Positions 12,117 to 23,247 of a stretch of DNA of 64,000 nt are shown piece after piece. How positions within the stretch are numbered: position 1 is the first letter of the stretch; each line of letters starts with the position of its first letter. The position numbers were made by a program, and so were the translations under genes. Source of the stretch: Pseudomonadota bacterium. Its GTDB lineage: Bacteria > Pseudomonadota > Gammaproteobacteria > Burkholderiales > Thiobacillaceae. Under the pieces are notes generated by a model. It was not told the origin of the DNA, made no database searches, and was given only the letters and a program-made list of their open reading frames with translations. Location of the stretch: NCBI GenBank assembly GCA_021811235.1, contig JAJZPG010000001.1:172852-236851 (forward strand), in the 5' to 3' direction.

Positions 12117-13586
12117 TCAGTCCACCATCACGCAGCGCTGGCCCGCCCAAGTGCGCAAGCGCTCGAAATCTTCCGCACGGATCACGGAAAGCGGGCGTGT
12201 CTGGCCCAGTTCGCGCTCGATATGCACATGCGTCAGCGCCTTGCCTTCTGCCAGGGCGGCATACTGCGACGCCACGATGGCCTGTTCGATTTCCGCGCCC
12301 GAATAGCCTTCGCTGAGTTCAACCAGGCGCGCCACTCCGAATCCAGCCGGGTCGAGACCGCGTTTCTTGAGATGCAGGCCGAAAATGATTTCGCGTACCG
12401 ACGCGGCCGGCAGATCAACGAAAAAGAGTTCGTCGAAACGTCCCTTGCGCAGCAATTCCGGCGGCAGCCGGCTGATGTCGTTGGCGGTGGCGACGACGAA
12501 CACCGGGTTATCGCGCTCGCTCATCCAGGTCAGCAAGGTACCCAGGATGCGCTGCGAGACCCCGTCGTCGGCCTCCCCCGCCGAGATCCCTTTTTCGATT
12601 TCGTCCATCCACAGCAGGCACGGCGCCATGCGTGACGCTTCGTTCAATGCCTGCCGGAGATTCTTTTCGGTTTCGCCGATGTACTTGTTGTAGAGGCCGG
12701 CGAAATCCAGCCGCAACAGGGGCACTTTCCAGCTTCCCGCCACCGCCTTGGCAACCAGGCTTTTACCCGCCCCCTGCACGCCGAGCAGGAGAATCCCCTT
12801 GGGAAGCGGCAGACCTGGCGCAAGCGCGGGGTTCTGGAAGACGGCCTGCCGCTGGCCGACCCAGGTCTTGAGGCGCGCGAATCCACCCACATCGTCCAGC
12901 GTGACGTCGGGCAATTCCATTTCCAGGGCAGTCGCTTGCTGATCCTGCTTGAATCGCGCAATGCGTTTGACATCGCCCAGATTGAGTTCGCCATCCCCAT
13001 TGATCGCCTGTCGAATCAGGCGCTGCGCCTCGTCTTCGCCCAGGCCGGCAAGCTGATGCACCAGCAGCGGCAGGATGTCACGATCAATATGCAGGCTGCG
13101 CCGCGTATCACGCTGCCATCGGTCCAACTCCTCTTTCAGCAGCGTACGCACGCGATCCGCCGAGATGCCCGGCATGGCCAGCCGCGCCGACATGCGGGCC
13201 AGTTCCGGCGGCAGATCGAGCGCGGGACTCACGAACAGCAGGGTGCGGTCGCGCCGGTAATGATCGAAGGCGATCTCGCGCACCAGGCGCACATTCAGCG
13301 GATGGGTGAAAAACGGATGTGCATCCAGAAACACGTACAGGCCGTTCTGCGCCGTGGTATCGACATGCTTCAGCGCATCGGTGAAGTCGCTGGTGTTGTA
13401 CACCGCGCTCGTTTCGGTGCTGCGCTTGAGCCCATCCGCGAGGCTCCAGACAAATAGCGGAACATCGCGTGCCCTGCAGACTTCCCCCACGCGCGCGAGA
13501 AGGCGCGATTCCTCGTGGGTCTCACTGATCAGAATCGGGAAGCGCGCATCGAGCAGCGTGTTGAGATCGTTACTGAATTCCGGCAT
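12117..13586 (-). CDS. Ycf46-like AAA+ ATPase
   Basis: N-terminal LISETHEESRLL region plus AAA core with Walker A GVQGAGKS, Walker B LLWMDEIEKG and NPVFVVATAND. Confidence 0.85.
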   Translation of the reverse strand: MPEFSNDLNTLLDARFPILISETHEESRLLARVGEVCRARDVPLFVWSLADGLKRSTETSAVYNTSDFTDALKHVDTTAQNGLYVFLDAHPFFTHPLNVRLVREIAFDHYRRDRTLLFVSPALDLPPELARMSARLAMPGISADRVRTLLKEELDRWQRDTRRSLHIDRDILPLLVHQLAGLGEDEAQRLIRQAINGDGELNLGDVKRIARFKQDQQATALEMELPDVTLDDVGGFARLKTWVGQRQAVFQNPALAPGLPLPKGILLLGVQGAGKSLVAKAVAGSWKVPLLRLDFAGLYNKYIGETEKNLRQALNEASRMAPCLLWMDEIEKGISAGEADDGVSQRILGTLLTWMSERDNPVFVVATANDISRLPPELLRKGRFDELFFVDLPAASVREIIFGLHLKKRGLDPAGFGVARLVELSEGYSGAEIEQAIVASQYAALAEGKALTHVHIERELGQTRPLSVIRAEDFERLRTWAGQRCVMVD

Positions 13587-13648
13587 GTCGGGGAACGGTC
13601 AGGATCGTACTGGCCAAGAAGGCCGCAAGATTAGCCTGCACACGCACT

Positions 13649-14182
13649 TCACGCCAGTGGCCAGCGCCGGATGGCCTCGTAGTGAGCGCCGTCGGATTCG
13701 GTGACCGACTGCACCAGTACGAACTCGCTGACCGGCCAATGCACCGGGGCGCACGCAGGCACCTCGCCGCCTTGGGATTTTCGTAGCAGCGTGACATGCG
13801 GCACGTGCGGGCGCGGGTCGATGGGAAACCCGGCGGCCTGGAGGGCGGTATTCAACGCGCCGACCAGTTCGAGGTGCTGCGGCGGCGTCTGGCTCGCGCC
13901 CAACCAGCCGATGCGGTTGTGCCGCCAGTAGCCGGCCTGATCGAGGATCAGTTCGTATGCGTCGGTCCGGACGGCGTCCGCGCAGGCGGTCAGGGTATCC
14001 AACTGCCCGATCGGCGTGCTGCCGAGGAATGCCAGGGTGATGTGCAAGGTATCCGCGCGCATGCGACGCCCGCCCCAGTGCTGGTGCAGCCATTTGCCGG
14101 TGCGGTTGAGGGCGTCGCGGGTGGCGTCGTCGGGCCACAGGGCGAAGAACAGCCGCAGCGACTTATTTGAGTTTTCCATCAC
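13649..14182 (-). CDS. thpR: RNA 2',3'-cyclic phosphodiesterase (LigT/ThpR family)
   Basis: LRLFFALWPDD start and two HxT motifs (LHITLAFLG, HVTLLRK). Confidence 0.9.
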   Translation of the reverse strand: MMENSNKSLRLFFALWPDDATRDALNRTGKWLHQHWGGRRMRADTLHITLAFLGSTPIGQLDTLTACADAVRTDAYELILDQAGYWRHNRIGWLGASQTPPQHLELVGALNTALQAAGFPIDPRPHVPHVTLLRKSQGGEVPACAPVHWPVSEFVLVQSVTESDGAHYEAIRRWPLA

Positions 14183-14207
14183 GCATAATTGGATTCCCGT
14201 TCAGTCT

Positions 14208-14345
14208 TAGCCTGTCCGGAGCATGGCGAAGGATATGTCCGAATGGGCACAGGGCCACTTCGGCAAGCTCAGGACAGGCTTCGACAAGCTCAGCCCGAAC
14301 GGTGACTGAGAGCCTGTCATGACTTACGGAATCTCAAACAGGCTC
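14208..14345. repeat. REP-like intergenic repeat cluster
   Basis: Contains TTCGACAAGCTCAGCCCGAACGG and inverted AGCCTGTCC/GGACAGGCT; related copies at 20100, 20235 and 37621. Confidence 0.65.
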
Positions 14346-14352
14346 GCCTGAT

Positions 14353-14835
14353 TCAGCCACGCCCGATCAGGCACACCGCCTCGGCGGCAATGCCCTCGCC
14401 GCGCCCGGTGAACCCGAGCTTCTCGGTCGTGGTCGCCTTGACGTTGACGCGCTCGACGGCGATGCCGAGGTCGACCGCGATGTTCTCCGTCATCTGCGCG
14501 ATGTGCGGCGCCATCTTCGGCGCCTGCGCGATGATGGTGGCGTCGACGTTGCCGGCGGTCCAGCCGCGTTCACGCAGTTGTTCGGCGACGCGGCGCAGCA
14601 GGAGACGGCTGTCGATGCCGGCGAAGGCCATGTCGGTGTCGGGAAAATGCCGGCCGATGTCGCCCAGGCCTGCCGCACCCAACAAGGCATCGCAGATCGC
14701 GTGCAGCAGTACGTCGGCGTCGGAGTGCCCGGCGAGCCCCAGGTGATAGGGAATGACGACGCCGCCGACGATGAGCTTGCGGTTCTCGGCGAAGGCGTGC
14801 ACGTCGAAGCCGTGGCCCACTCGAATGTCACTCAT
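14353..14835 (-). CDS. ispF: 2-C-methyl-D-erythritol 2,4-cyclodiphosphate synthase
   Basis: [11 protein letters not shown]...[31 protein letters not shown]. Confidence 0.97.
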   Translation of the reverse strand: MSDIRVGHGFDVHAFAENRKLIVGGVVIPYHLGLAGHSDADVLLHAICDALLGAAGLGDIGRHFPDTDMAFAGIDSRLLLRRVAEQLRERGWTAGNVDATIIAQAPKMAPHIAQMTENIAVDLGIAVERVNVKATTTEKLGFTGRGEGIAAEAVCLIGRG

Positions 14836-15529
14836 TCAACTTCCCCAGAATCAGGCCCGCCAGTTCCAGGTCCTGCGGATAGGTGACCTTGAGGTTGCGG
14901 CTGTCGGACTCGACGAGACGCGGCTGCAGACCCATTTTCTCGATCGCCGAGGCCTCGTCGGTCATGTCGCTGCCGGCGGCGCGCAGGGCCTGAACCAGCA
15001 TGCCGTGACGAAACATCTGCGGCGTTTGCGCCTGCCACAGGCCGGCCCGCGGCACGGTGGCCTCGACCCGCGTGCCGGATGCGGTATCGGCAGCCGCGCG
15101 CTTGAGGGTGTCGGCCACCGGCACGGCGAGCAGGCCGCCCACCGGGTCGTCGGCGACTTCGTCCAGCAGCTTGCCGAGCATTTCGTCCGGCAGGCAGGGA
15201 CGCGCGGCGTCGTGCACCAGCACCCAGTCGTCCGGATCGCAGATTTTCGAGATGACGTCGAGGCCGTTCAGCACGGTTTCGGCGCGGGTGTTGCCGCCGC
15301 AGCGCAGCACTTCGATGCGTTCTTCCCAGCCCTGCCACTCGTAGTTGTTCCAGCGTTTGTCGGTGGGCGACAACACGACGAACAGCTTGTCGATGCGCGG
15401 CTCGCGCGCCAGCACCATCATCGCGTGCGCGATCATGGGAACCGCGTTGAGCGGCAGATACTGTTTCTCGATTGCCCCGCCCATGCGCGATCCCGAACCG
15501 GCGGCGGGAATCAGTGCATAGAACGTCAT
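14828..15529 (-). CDS. ispD: 2-C-methyl-D-erythritol 4-phosphate cytidylyltransferase
   Basis: [18 protein letters not shown]...[16 protein letters not shown]; start at 15529 inside a longer ORF. Confidence 0.96.
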   Translation of the reverse strand: MTFYALIPAAGSGSRMGGAIEKQYLPLNAVPMIAHAMMVLAREPRIDKLFVVLSPTDKRWNNYEWQGWEERIEVLRCGGNTRAETVLNGLDVISKICDPDDWVLVHDAARPCLPDEMLGKLLDEVADDPVGGLLAVPVADTLKRAAADTASGTRVEATVPRAGLWQAQTPQMFRHGMLVQALRAAGSDMTDEASAIEKMGLQPRLVESDSRNLKVTYPQDLELAGLILGKLNE

Positions 15530-17799
15530 GCGTCGCCTCCGGGCGCCAGGACGTCGCGGTTGCCGTTGCTCTGCATGGCGGACACGAGGCCGGCGCGCTC
15601 CATGTCCTCGATCATGCGTGCGGCGCGGTTGTAGCCGATGCGCAGCTGGCGCTGCACCGACGAGATCGACGCGCGGCGCGACTTCAGCACGTAGGCGACG
15701 GCCTGGTCGTACAGCGGGTCGGCTTCCGCCGCCTCGCCGTATTCGCCGCCGCCCTCGCCCGCCTCTTCCGGCGATTCGAGCACGCCTTCGATGTATTCCG
15801 GCTCGCCCAGCGACTTCAGGTAGTCGACCACGCGGTGCACCTCGTTGTCCGACACGAAGGCACCATGCACACGCTGCGGCAGGCCGGTACCGGGCGGCAG
15901 GTAGAGCATGTCGCCCTGTCCCAAGAGTGCCTCGGCGCCCATTTGATCCAGAATCGTGCGCGAGTCGATCTTGGACGAGACCTGGAACGCGATGCGGGTC
16001 GGGATGTTGGCCTTGATGAGGCCGGTGATGACGTCGACCGACGGTCGCTGCGTCGCCAAAATCAGGTGGATGCCGGCCGCTCTGGCTTTTTGGGCGAGTC
16101 GCGCGATGAGTTCCTCGACCTTCTTGCCGACCACCATCATGAGGTCGGCGAGTTCGTCGATCATCACCACGATCATCGGCATGGTTTCGAGCGGCTCGGG
16201 GCTGTCCGGCGTCAGGCTGAAGGGATGCGTCAGCGGCGTGCCGGCCTTCTTGGCGTCGCGCACCTTCTGGTTGTAGCCGGCGAGGTTGCGCACGCCGACC
16301 GCAGACATCAGCTTGTAGCGCCGTTCCATCTCGGCGACGCACCAGTTCAACGCGCTGGCGGCCTGCTTCATGTCGGTGACCACCGGCGCCAGGAGGTGCG
16401 GGATGCCTTCGTAGATCGACAGCTCCAGCATCTTGGGGTCGACCATGATCATGCGCACGGCACTCGGGTCGGACTTGTAGACCAGCGACAGGATCATGGC
16501 GTTGACGCCGACCGACTTGCCCGAGCCGGTGGTGCCGGCGACCAAGAGGTGCGGCATCTTGCCGAGGTCCGCCACCACCGGGTTGCCGGCGATGTCCTTG
16601 CCCAGCGTGACGGTCAGCGGACTGGCGCTGTCGTGATAGGCCTTGGAGCCGAGAATTTCCGAGAGGCGCACGATCTGCCGCTTGGGGTTGGGGATCTCCA
16701 GGCCCATGGTGTGCTTGCCGGGGATCGCCTCGACCACGCGGATGCTGATCACCGACAGCGTGCGCGCCAGATCCTTGGCCAGGTTGACGATCTGACTCCC
16801 TTTCACGCCCACCGCCGGCTCGATTTCGTAGCGTGTGATCACCGGGCCGGGCGAAGCCGACACCACCTTCACCTCGACGCCGAATTCGGCGAGCTTGCGC
16901 TCGATCATCAGCGAAGTGTATTCCAGTGCCTCCGGGCTCGCGGTTTCCACCGCTTCGTCAGCGGGATCCAGAAGATGCAGCGGCGGCAGGGGCGAATCGG
17001 GCAGGTCGGAGAACAGCGGCGCCTGCTTCTCGGTCACCGCGCGCTCGGACTGCGGCACCTCCTTCACCACCGGCTCGATGCGGATCGGCGGCGCCTCCTC
17101 GAGCTTTTTCTTCACCACCGAGACCTTGGCCTCGCGTTTCTGCTGCGCCACTTCGCCCAGCTTGCGGTCACGGTAGGCCTGCCAGGTCTCGATCGCCCTC
17201 CAGTAGCCACGCTCGACCCATTCGCCGGTGCGCTCGGCCATGCCGAGCCACGACACCCCGGTAAAGAGGCTGAAGCCGACCGCCATCAAAAGCAGCAGGA
17301 TCAGCGTGCCGCCCGTAAAACCGAACAGCGCGCCTGCCGCCGTGCCCACGCCGGCGCCCAAAACGCCGCCGTGCGCGTCGGGCAACTGGATCGCCCAGTG
17401 CCAGGTACGCAGCCATTCGACGCCGGTACCCGCGAACAGCAACAGGCCGAAGCCGCCGAGGCGGAACCAGCGCTGGCGCCCGCCCGCCAGCGGCGTCTCG
17501 TCGAGATGGCGGAAGGTGTGGATGACGTAGGCGATCGCCAGCACAACCCACCACCAGGCCGACACGCCGAACAGCATCAGCAGCAGGTCCGACACCCAGG
17601 CGCCGGTACGCCCGCCGAGGTTGTGCATCACCTCGCCGTCGCCAGTGGTACTGAATCCCGGGTCGGCGACGTCGTGGGTAAGCAGGATCGCCGCCAGCAG
17701 CAGCGCGGCAAACCCTACCAGAAGCGCACGGGCTTCGCGCAGCAGGCGCTGCATGCGAGGTGGCAGGGAAGTCGACGAACGGGGTGCGGGACGCGCCAT
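15526..17799 (-). CDS. ftsK: DNA translocase FtsK
   Basis: N-terminal membrane segments, Walker [14 protein letters not shown]-terminal gamma winged helix ([22 protein letters not shown]). Confidence 0.95.
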   Translation of the reverse strand: MARPAPRSSTSLPPRMQRLLREARALLVGFAALLLAAILLTHDVADPGFSTTGDGEVMHNLGGRTGAWVSDLLLMLFGVSAWWWVVLAIAYVIHTFRHLDETPLAGGRQRWFRLGGFGLLLFAGTGVEWLRTWHWAIQLPDAHGGVLGAGVGTAAGALFGFTGGTLILLLLMAVGFSLFTGVSWLGMAERTGEWVERGYWRAIETWQAYRDRKLGEVAQQKREAKVSVVKKKLEEAPPIRIEPVVKEVPQSERAVTEKQAPLFSDLPDSPLPPLHLLDPADEAVETASPEALEYTSLMIERKLAEFGVEVKVVSASPGPVITRYEIEPAVGVKGSQIVNLAKDLARTLSVISIRVVEAIPGKHTMGLEIPNPKRQIVRLSEILGSKAYHDSASPLTVTLGKDIAGNPVVADLGKMPHLLVAGTTGSGKSVGVNAMILSLVYKSDPSAVRMIMVDPKMLELSIYEGIPHLLAPVVTDMKQAASALNWCVAEMERRYKLMSAVGVRNLAGYNQKVRDAKKAGTPLTHPFSLTPDSPEPLETMPMIVVMIDELADLMMVVGKKVEELIARLAQKARAAGIHLILATQRPSVDVITGLIKANIPTRIAFQVSSKIDSRTILDQMGAEALLGQGDMLYLPPGTGLPQRVHGAFVSDNEVHRVVDYLKSLGEPEYIEGVLESPEEAGEGGGEYGEAAEADPLYDQAVAYVLKSRRASISSVQRQLRIGYNRAARMIEDMERAGLVSAMQSNGNRDVLAPGGDA

Positions 17800-17959
17800 G
17801 TATGGGGGATCGCGGGGAACCAATCGGGCAGAAACGCTTCGATTATCCCGGATATTCCAGGATGACGCGAGACGATGTGCGCTCCCCGGCTGCATCCGCC
17901 TGCGGATGAATACCGGGCAGCCGGCATGGAATTGCCGTCCGCAAGTTTGGTTAGAATAG

Positions 17960-18955
<996 letters not shown>

Positions 18956-18956
18956 G

Positions 18957-19616
18957 ATGAAGCGTAGCCGCAGCGCGCTCGCGCCGGCCTCGTTCGAGGC
19001 GCTGGCACGCGTGCGCCGCGCGCTGCGCGAGCAGGCCGCGGCGCCTGCCACGCTGCATCAAGCTCCGCACAAACCCCAGCCGCCGGCCGACGGTCCCCTG
19101 CTGTTCCGCCGCGCCGTCGCCGACGCCGTGCCGCTGCCGCCCCCCAACCGGGCCGAGCTCTCGCCGCCGCGCCCCAAACCCATCGCCCGCCAACGGCGCG
19201 CCGACGAACAGCAGGTTCTGGTCGACGCACTGTCCGACCCGTGGGACTGGGAGGCCGCTGTCTCCACCGGCGAGGAACTGTTCTTCGCACGCCCCGGCGT
19301 GCCCACCGCCGCCGTGCGCAAGCTGCGGCGCGGCGGCTGGGTCATCCAGGGCGAACTCGACCTGCACGGCCACACCGGCGACGAGGCACGCGTCGCGCTC
19401 GCCGCCTTCCTCAACCGCTGCATGCGCGAAGACCGGCGCTGCGTGCGCATCATCCACGGCAAGGGCCACGGCTCGAAAAACCGCCTGCCGGTGCTGAAGA
19501 ACAAGGTGCGCCACTGGCTGATGCAGCGCGAGGACGTCCTCGCCTTCTGCCAGGCCCGCACCGTCGACGGCGGCGCCGGCGCCGTCGTCGTTTTATTGAA
19601 ATCATCGTCACGTTAA
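18957..19616 (+). CDS. Smr/MutS2 domain protein
   Basis: ELDLHGHTGDEARVALAAFL...RIIHGKGHGS. Confidence 0.9.
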   Translation: MKRSRSALAPASFEALARVRRALREQAAAPATLHQAPHKPQPPADGPLLFRRAVADAVPLPPPNRAELSPPRPKPIARQRRADEQQVLVDALSDPWDWEAAVSTGEELFFARPGVPTAAVRKLRRGGWVIQGELDLHGHTGDEARVALAAFLNRCMREDRRCVRIIHGKGHGSKNRLPVLKNKVRHWLMQREDVLAFCQARTVDGGAGAVVVLLKSSSR

Positions 19617-19628
19617 AGAAAGCCCATC

Positions 19629-20084
19629 ATGAGCGAGCCCGTCATCACCGATTTCGAACTGCCCTCCACCGGAAGCACCCCCTTCAAGCTGTCCGAGCAT
19701 CGCGGCAAGAACGTCGTCGTCTACTTCTACCCCAAGGACAACACCTCAGGCTGCACCCTCGAAGGCCAGGAATTCCGTGATCTGTACGCCGACTTCGCCC
19801 AGGCCAACACGATCGTCGTCGGCGTCTCGCGCGACAGCCTGAAATCGCATGAAGGCTTCAAGACCGCGCAGGGCTTTCCGTTCGAGCTGCTGTCCGACAA
19901 GGACGAAACCGCGTGCGAACTGTTCGGCGTGATGAAGTTGAAGAACATGTACGGCAAGCAGGTGCGGGGCATCGAGCGCAGCACGTTTGTGTTCGATGCG
20001 AACGGGAAACTGGTGAAGAGCTGGCGCGGGTTGAAGGCGCCGGGACATGCGGCGGAGGTGTTGGGGTTTGTGCAGGGGCTGTGA
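19629..20084 (+). CDS. bcp: thioredoxin-dependent thiol peroxidase (Bcp-type peroxiredoxin)
   Basis: VVVYFYPKDNTSGCTLEGQEFRD. Confidence 0.94.
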   Translation: MSEPVITDFELPSTGSTPFKLSEHRGKNVVVYFYPKDNTSGCTLEGQEFRDLYADFAQANTIVVGVSRDSLKSHEGFKTAQGFPFELLSDKDETACELFGVMKLKNMYGKQVRGIERSTFVFDANGKLVKSWRGLKAPGHAAEVLGFVQGL

Positions 20085-20099
20085 GCGTTGGCTTATCCG

Positions 20100-20127
20100 C
20101 CGTTCGCCCTGAGCTTGTCGAAGGGCT
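20100..20127 (+). repeat. REP-like repeat
   Basis: CCGTTCGCCCTGAGCTTGTCGAAGGGC. Confidence 0.7.
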
Positions 20128-20158
20128 GTCAACAGTAGTGAAGGTTTTCGCTTGACGA

Positions 20159-20201
20159 CTGACCGTTGGCCGGGGGTAGCCGGCCAACGGTCAGCAGTTT
20201 T
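20159..20201 (+). terminator. terminator downstream of bcp
   Basis: CTGACCGTTGGCCGG-GGGTA-GCCGGCCAACGGTCAG then CAGTTTTTG. Confidence 0.75.
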
Positions 20202-20234
20202 TGCGAAGACCCTAACTACAACGAGCCGGCCCTA

Positions 20235-20255
20235 CGACAGGCTCAGGGCGAACGG
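20235..20255 (-). repeat. REP-like repeat, inverted relative to 20100
   Basis: CGACAGGCTCAGGGCGAACGG; reverse complement matches 20100-20120 with one mismatch. Confidence 0.7.
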
Positions 20256-20275
20256 AGCATGGAGCGGTACGCTAT

Positions 20276-22270
20276 TCAAGCTTCGTGCGTATGCGAACGA
20301 CTGGATTGCTTCGCTTCGCTCGCAATGACAGGCGAAGCTTCGTGCGAAGCAAAAAACCGCTCCACCACCTCCAGCTTCCGCGTCCGCGTCATCGCCGGCA
20401 GTGCATTCAGCAACAAGCGCCCGTACGGTTTGTCCGCCAGCCGCGTATCGCAAATCATCAGCACGCCGCGATCGGTCTCGGTGCGGATCAGCCGCCCCGC
20501 GCCCTGCTTCAGGCTGATCGCCGCATGCGGCAACTGGTAATCCATGAAGGGCTTGCCGCCGTTCTTCTCGGCCAGGGCGATGCGCGCGGCGACCACGGGA
20601 TCATCCGGCGGCTGGAACGGCAGTTTGTCGATGATGACGACCGACAGCACCTCGCCGGGCATGTCGACGCCCTCCCAGAAACTCTGGCTGCCGAGCAGCA
20701 CGGCGTTGCCGGCCTGCTGGAAGCGGGCGAGGAGTTCGTTCTTCGGCGCATCGCCCTGCACCAGCAGTGGATAGTCCCAGCCCCGGAACTTGAACGCCGC
20801 TTCGAGCAGGGTGCGCGCCTTGTCGAGCGCGCGCAGGCTGGTGAACAGGATGAAGGCGCGTCCCTGGCTGATTTCCAGCACCGGTAGCGCGGCCTCGACG
20901 ACCGCCTCGGTGAACTCCGGCGTGTTCGGCGCGGGAAGATTCTGCGGCACGTAGAGCACGCCCTGACGCGGATAGTCGAAGGGACTGTCGACGCACAGCG
21001 TTTCCGCCTCCTCGATGCCGAGTCGCGTCTTCAAATGGGTGAAATCGCCGCCGACCGACAGCGTGGCCGAGGTGAGAATCCACGCCTGCGCGCGCTCGGT
21101 AAGCTTGGCGCCGAACAGGGCGCCGACGGACAAGGGCGTCGCATGCAGCAGCAATGAGCTCATCGTGGTTTCGAGCCAGCGCACGCGCGGCTGCCCGGGA
21201 TCGTCGTCGCGCTGCCAGCCGGCCAGGGTGGCCTGCACCGCCTGCGCGCGCTCGAAACAATTCTTCAGGTCGGCGTCGCGCTCGGCCTGGGTTTCCAGCA
21301 GCTTCGCCAGTTCGTCGAGCGCGGCGCTCATGTTCTTCAGCGCATCCGGCCATTTGCCGTAGCGCGTGAGTTCGGCGAACGTCGCCTTGACCGGGTTCTG
21401 CGGGAACGCCAGACGCAGGTCGCGCGCGGCCTTGGAAAGATCCTCGGCGGCGCGGCGCAGCGCGGGGAAATCGCCCGCCTTCACCGCCGCGACGCGCTTG
21501 GCATCGCCGGCGAGGTCGAGCAATTGGCCGACCGACAGCGTCTCGCCGAAGAACTGCGCGGCGGTTTCGGCGAGCTGATGCGCCTCGTCGAGGATCACGG
21601 TGTTGCACGCGGGCAGCAGTTCGGCGACGCCTTCGTCCTTCAGCCACAGGTCGGCGAAGAACAAGTGGTGGTTCACCACCACCACTTCGGCATCGAGCGC
21701 GTTCTTGCGCGCCGCCATGACGAAGCAGTCCTTGAAGTGGCTGCACTCGCTGCCGAGGCAGTTTTCCCGGCTCGACACCGCGTAATGCCAAGCGTTGGCG
21801 TCCTCGGGGATGCCTTCGGCCTCGGCGCGGTCGCCGCTCGAACTGGTTTCGGCAAAACGGGCGATATTGGCCAGCCAGACGGGATCGTCGCGGTTCGCGA
21901 AGCGTCCGTCGGCAAGATTGCGCTGCAGATGATGGTGGCAGACGTAGTTGGCGCGCCCCTTCAAGAGGGCCACCTTCACCGGCGACTTGAGCGCGCGGCG
22001 CGCGGCCGGCAGGTCGCGATGGAATAGCTGGTCCTGCAGTGCCTTGGTGCCGGTGGAGACCACCACCTTGCCGCCCGACAGCAAGGCAGGGATGAGGTAG
22101 GCGAGCGTCTTGCCGGTACCGGTTCCGGCCTCGGCGAGCAGCACGCCGTTGGCGGCGATGGCCCGTTCGACCGCTTCGGCCATGGCCAGCTGCTGCGGGC
22201 GGGCGCGCCATCCCGGCAGCACGGCGGCACACGCGCCTTCGGGCGAAAAGAGGTGTTTCAGATCAAACAT
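20276..22270 (-). CDS. ATP-dependent DNA helicase, DinG/YoaA family
   Basis: LLAEAGTGTGKTLAYLIPALL, VILDEAHQL, SFWEGVDMPGE, QGAGRLIRTETDRG; start at MFDLKHLF. Confidence 0.93.
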   Translation of the reverse strand: MFDLKHLFSPEGACAAVLPGWRARPQQLAMAEAVERAIAANGVLLAEAGTGTGKTLAYLIPALLSGGKVVVSTGTKALQDQLFHRDLPAARRALKSPVKVALLKGRANYVCHHHLQRNLADGRFANRDDPVWLANIARFAETSSSGDRAEAEGIPEDANAWHYAVSSRENCLGSECSHFKDCFVMAARKNALDAEVVVVNHHLFFADLWLKDEGVAELLPACNTVILDEAHQLAETAAQFFGETLSVGQLLDLAGDAKRVAAVKAGDFPALRRAAEDLSKAARDLRLAFPQNPVKATFAELTRYGKWPDALKNMSAALDELAKLLETQAERDADLKNCFERAQAVQATLAGWQRDDDPGQPRVRWLETTMSSLLLHATPLSVGALFGAKLTERAQAWILTSATLSVGGDFTHLKTRLGIEEAETLCVDSPFDYPRQGVLYVPQNLPAPNTPEFTEAVVEAALPVLEISQGRAFILFTSLRALDKARTLLEAAFKFRGWDYPLLVQGDAPKNELLARFQQAGNAVLLGSQSFWEGVDMPGEVLSVVIIDKLPFQPPDDPVVAARIALAEKNGGKPFMDYQLPHAAISLKQGAGRLIRTETDRGVLMICDTRLADKPYGRLLLNALPAMTRTRKLEVVERFFASHEASPVIASEAKQSSRSHTHEA

Positions 22271-22389
22271 TTTGGGCCCGCATTTCTCAGCCGAGTGTAA
22301 CATTCGGCTCACGCCGAGCCGACTGCTGCCTTCAAGTTTCCCCGGTTCAAAGCCGTTAGGTTCATAGATTCCGTCTATCCAGCCCCGTT

Positions 22390-23247
22390 ATGCGCGCTTA
22401 CCTGCTCTGCTTGCTGATATCGGTATTCCCGGCTGCTGCCCATGCAGTCATTGCCAAGCAGGACATGCGCCCCGGCATACCGGCCGGCGCTGAATACCTG
22501 ATCGGCGAGCGCAGCAAGCCCGCCGTCCTGCTGCTGCACGGTTTTCTGCAGACGCGCGAATTCTCGACCGTCGCCACGCTGGCCCGCGGCCTGCAGGATG
22601 CGGGCTATACGGTACTGGCGCCGACGCTCAGCCTCAACATCCCGAACCGGGAACGCAGCCTGGCGTGCGAAGCGGTGCACCATCACAGCCTGGAGCAGGA
22701 TGTGGACGAGATCGGACGCTGGGTCGGCTGGCTCAAGGCGCGCGGCCATCCCACCATCGTTCTGGTCGGTCACAGCTTTGGCAGCATGCAATTGCTGGCC
22801 TATCTTTCGCGTACCCCCGATGCGGCAGTCAAGGGATACATCGGTGCTTCGCTAATCGAAGCCCAGATTGGAATGGCCTCGCGCCCCGCCCTGATCGCCC
22901 AGTTGGAAAACCGGGTTCTGAGCAAGCGGCGCGCCCTCGTCACCCATGCACTCTCGTTCTGCCGAAAATACACCTCGACGCCCGAAGGCCTGCTGTCGTA
23001 CGTACGCTGGGACGAGGCACACGTTCTGGCCGCGCTGAAGCGGTCGCCGGTCGAAGTGAAACTCATCATGGGCGATGCGGATGACCACTTGGGGCAAGGC
23101 TGGCTCAAGGCCCTGCAGCATATCCAGGCCCCCATGGTGATCGTGCAGGGCGCCAGCCATTTCGTGGACGGCCAGCACGAGTTCGATCTGCTGGAACACA
23201 CGCTCGACTTCCTGGAACACGTCAGGCAGCAGGGGCCGGCCCGATGA
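22390..23247 (+). CDS. alpha/beta hydrolase with signal peptide
   Basis: LLLHGFLQT, nucleophile elbow GHSFGS; N-terminal signal peptide. Confidence 0.8.
   Translation: MRAYLLCLLISVFPAAAHAVIAKQDMRPGIPAGAEYLIGERSKPAVLLLHGFLQTREFSTVATLARGLQDAGYTVLAPTLSLNIPNRERSLACEAVHHHSLEQDVDEIGRWVGWLKARGHPTIVLVGHSFGSMQLLAYLSRTPDAAVKGYIGASLIEAQIGMASRPALIAQLENRVLSKRRALVTHALSFCRKYTSTPEGLLSYVRWDEAHVLAALKRSPVEVKLIMGDADDHLGQGWLKALQHIQAPMVIVQGASHFVDGQHEFDLLEHTLDFLEHVRQQGPAR

Noticed and set aside
15472-17865. 797-aa plus-strand ORF antisense to ftsK
   Set aside because: Shadow ORF; His/Arg-rich without domains.
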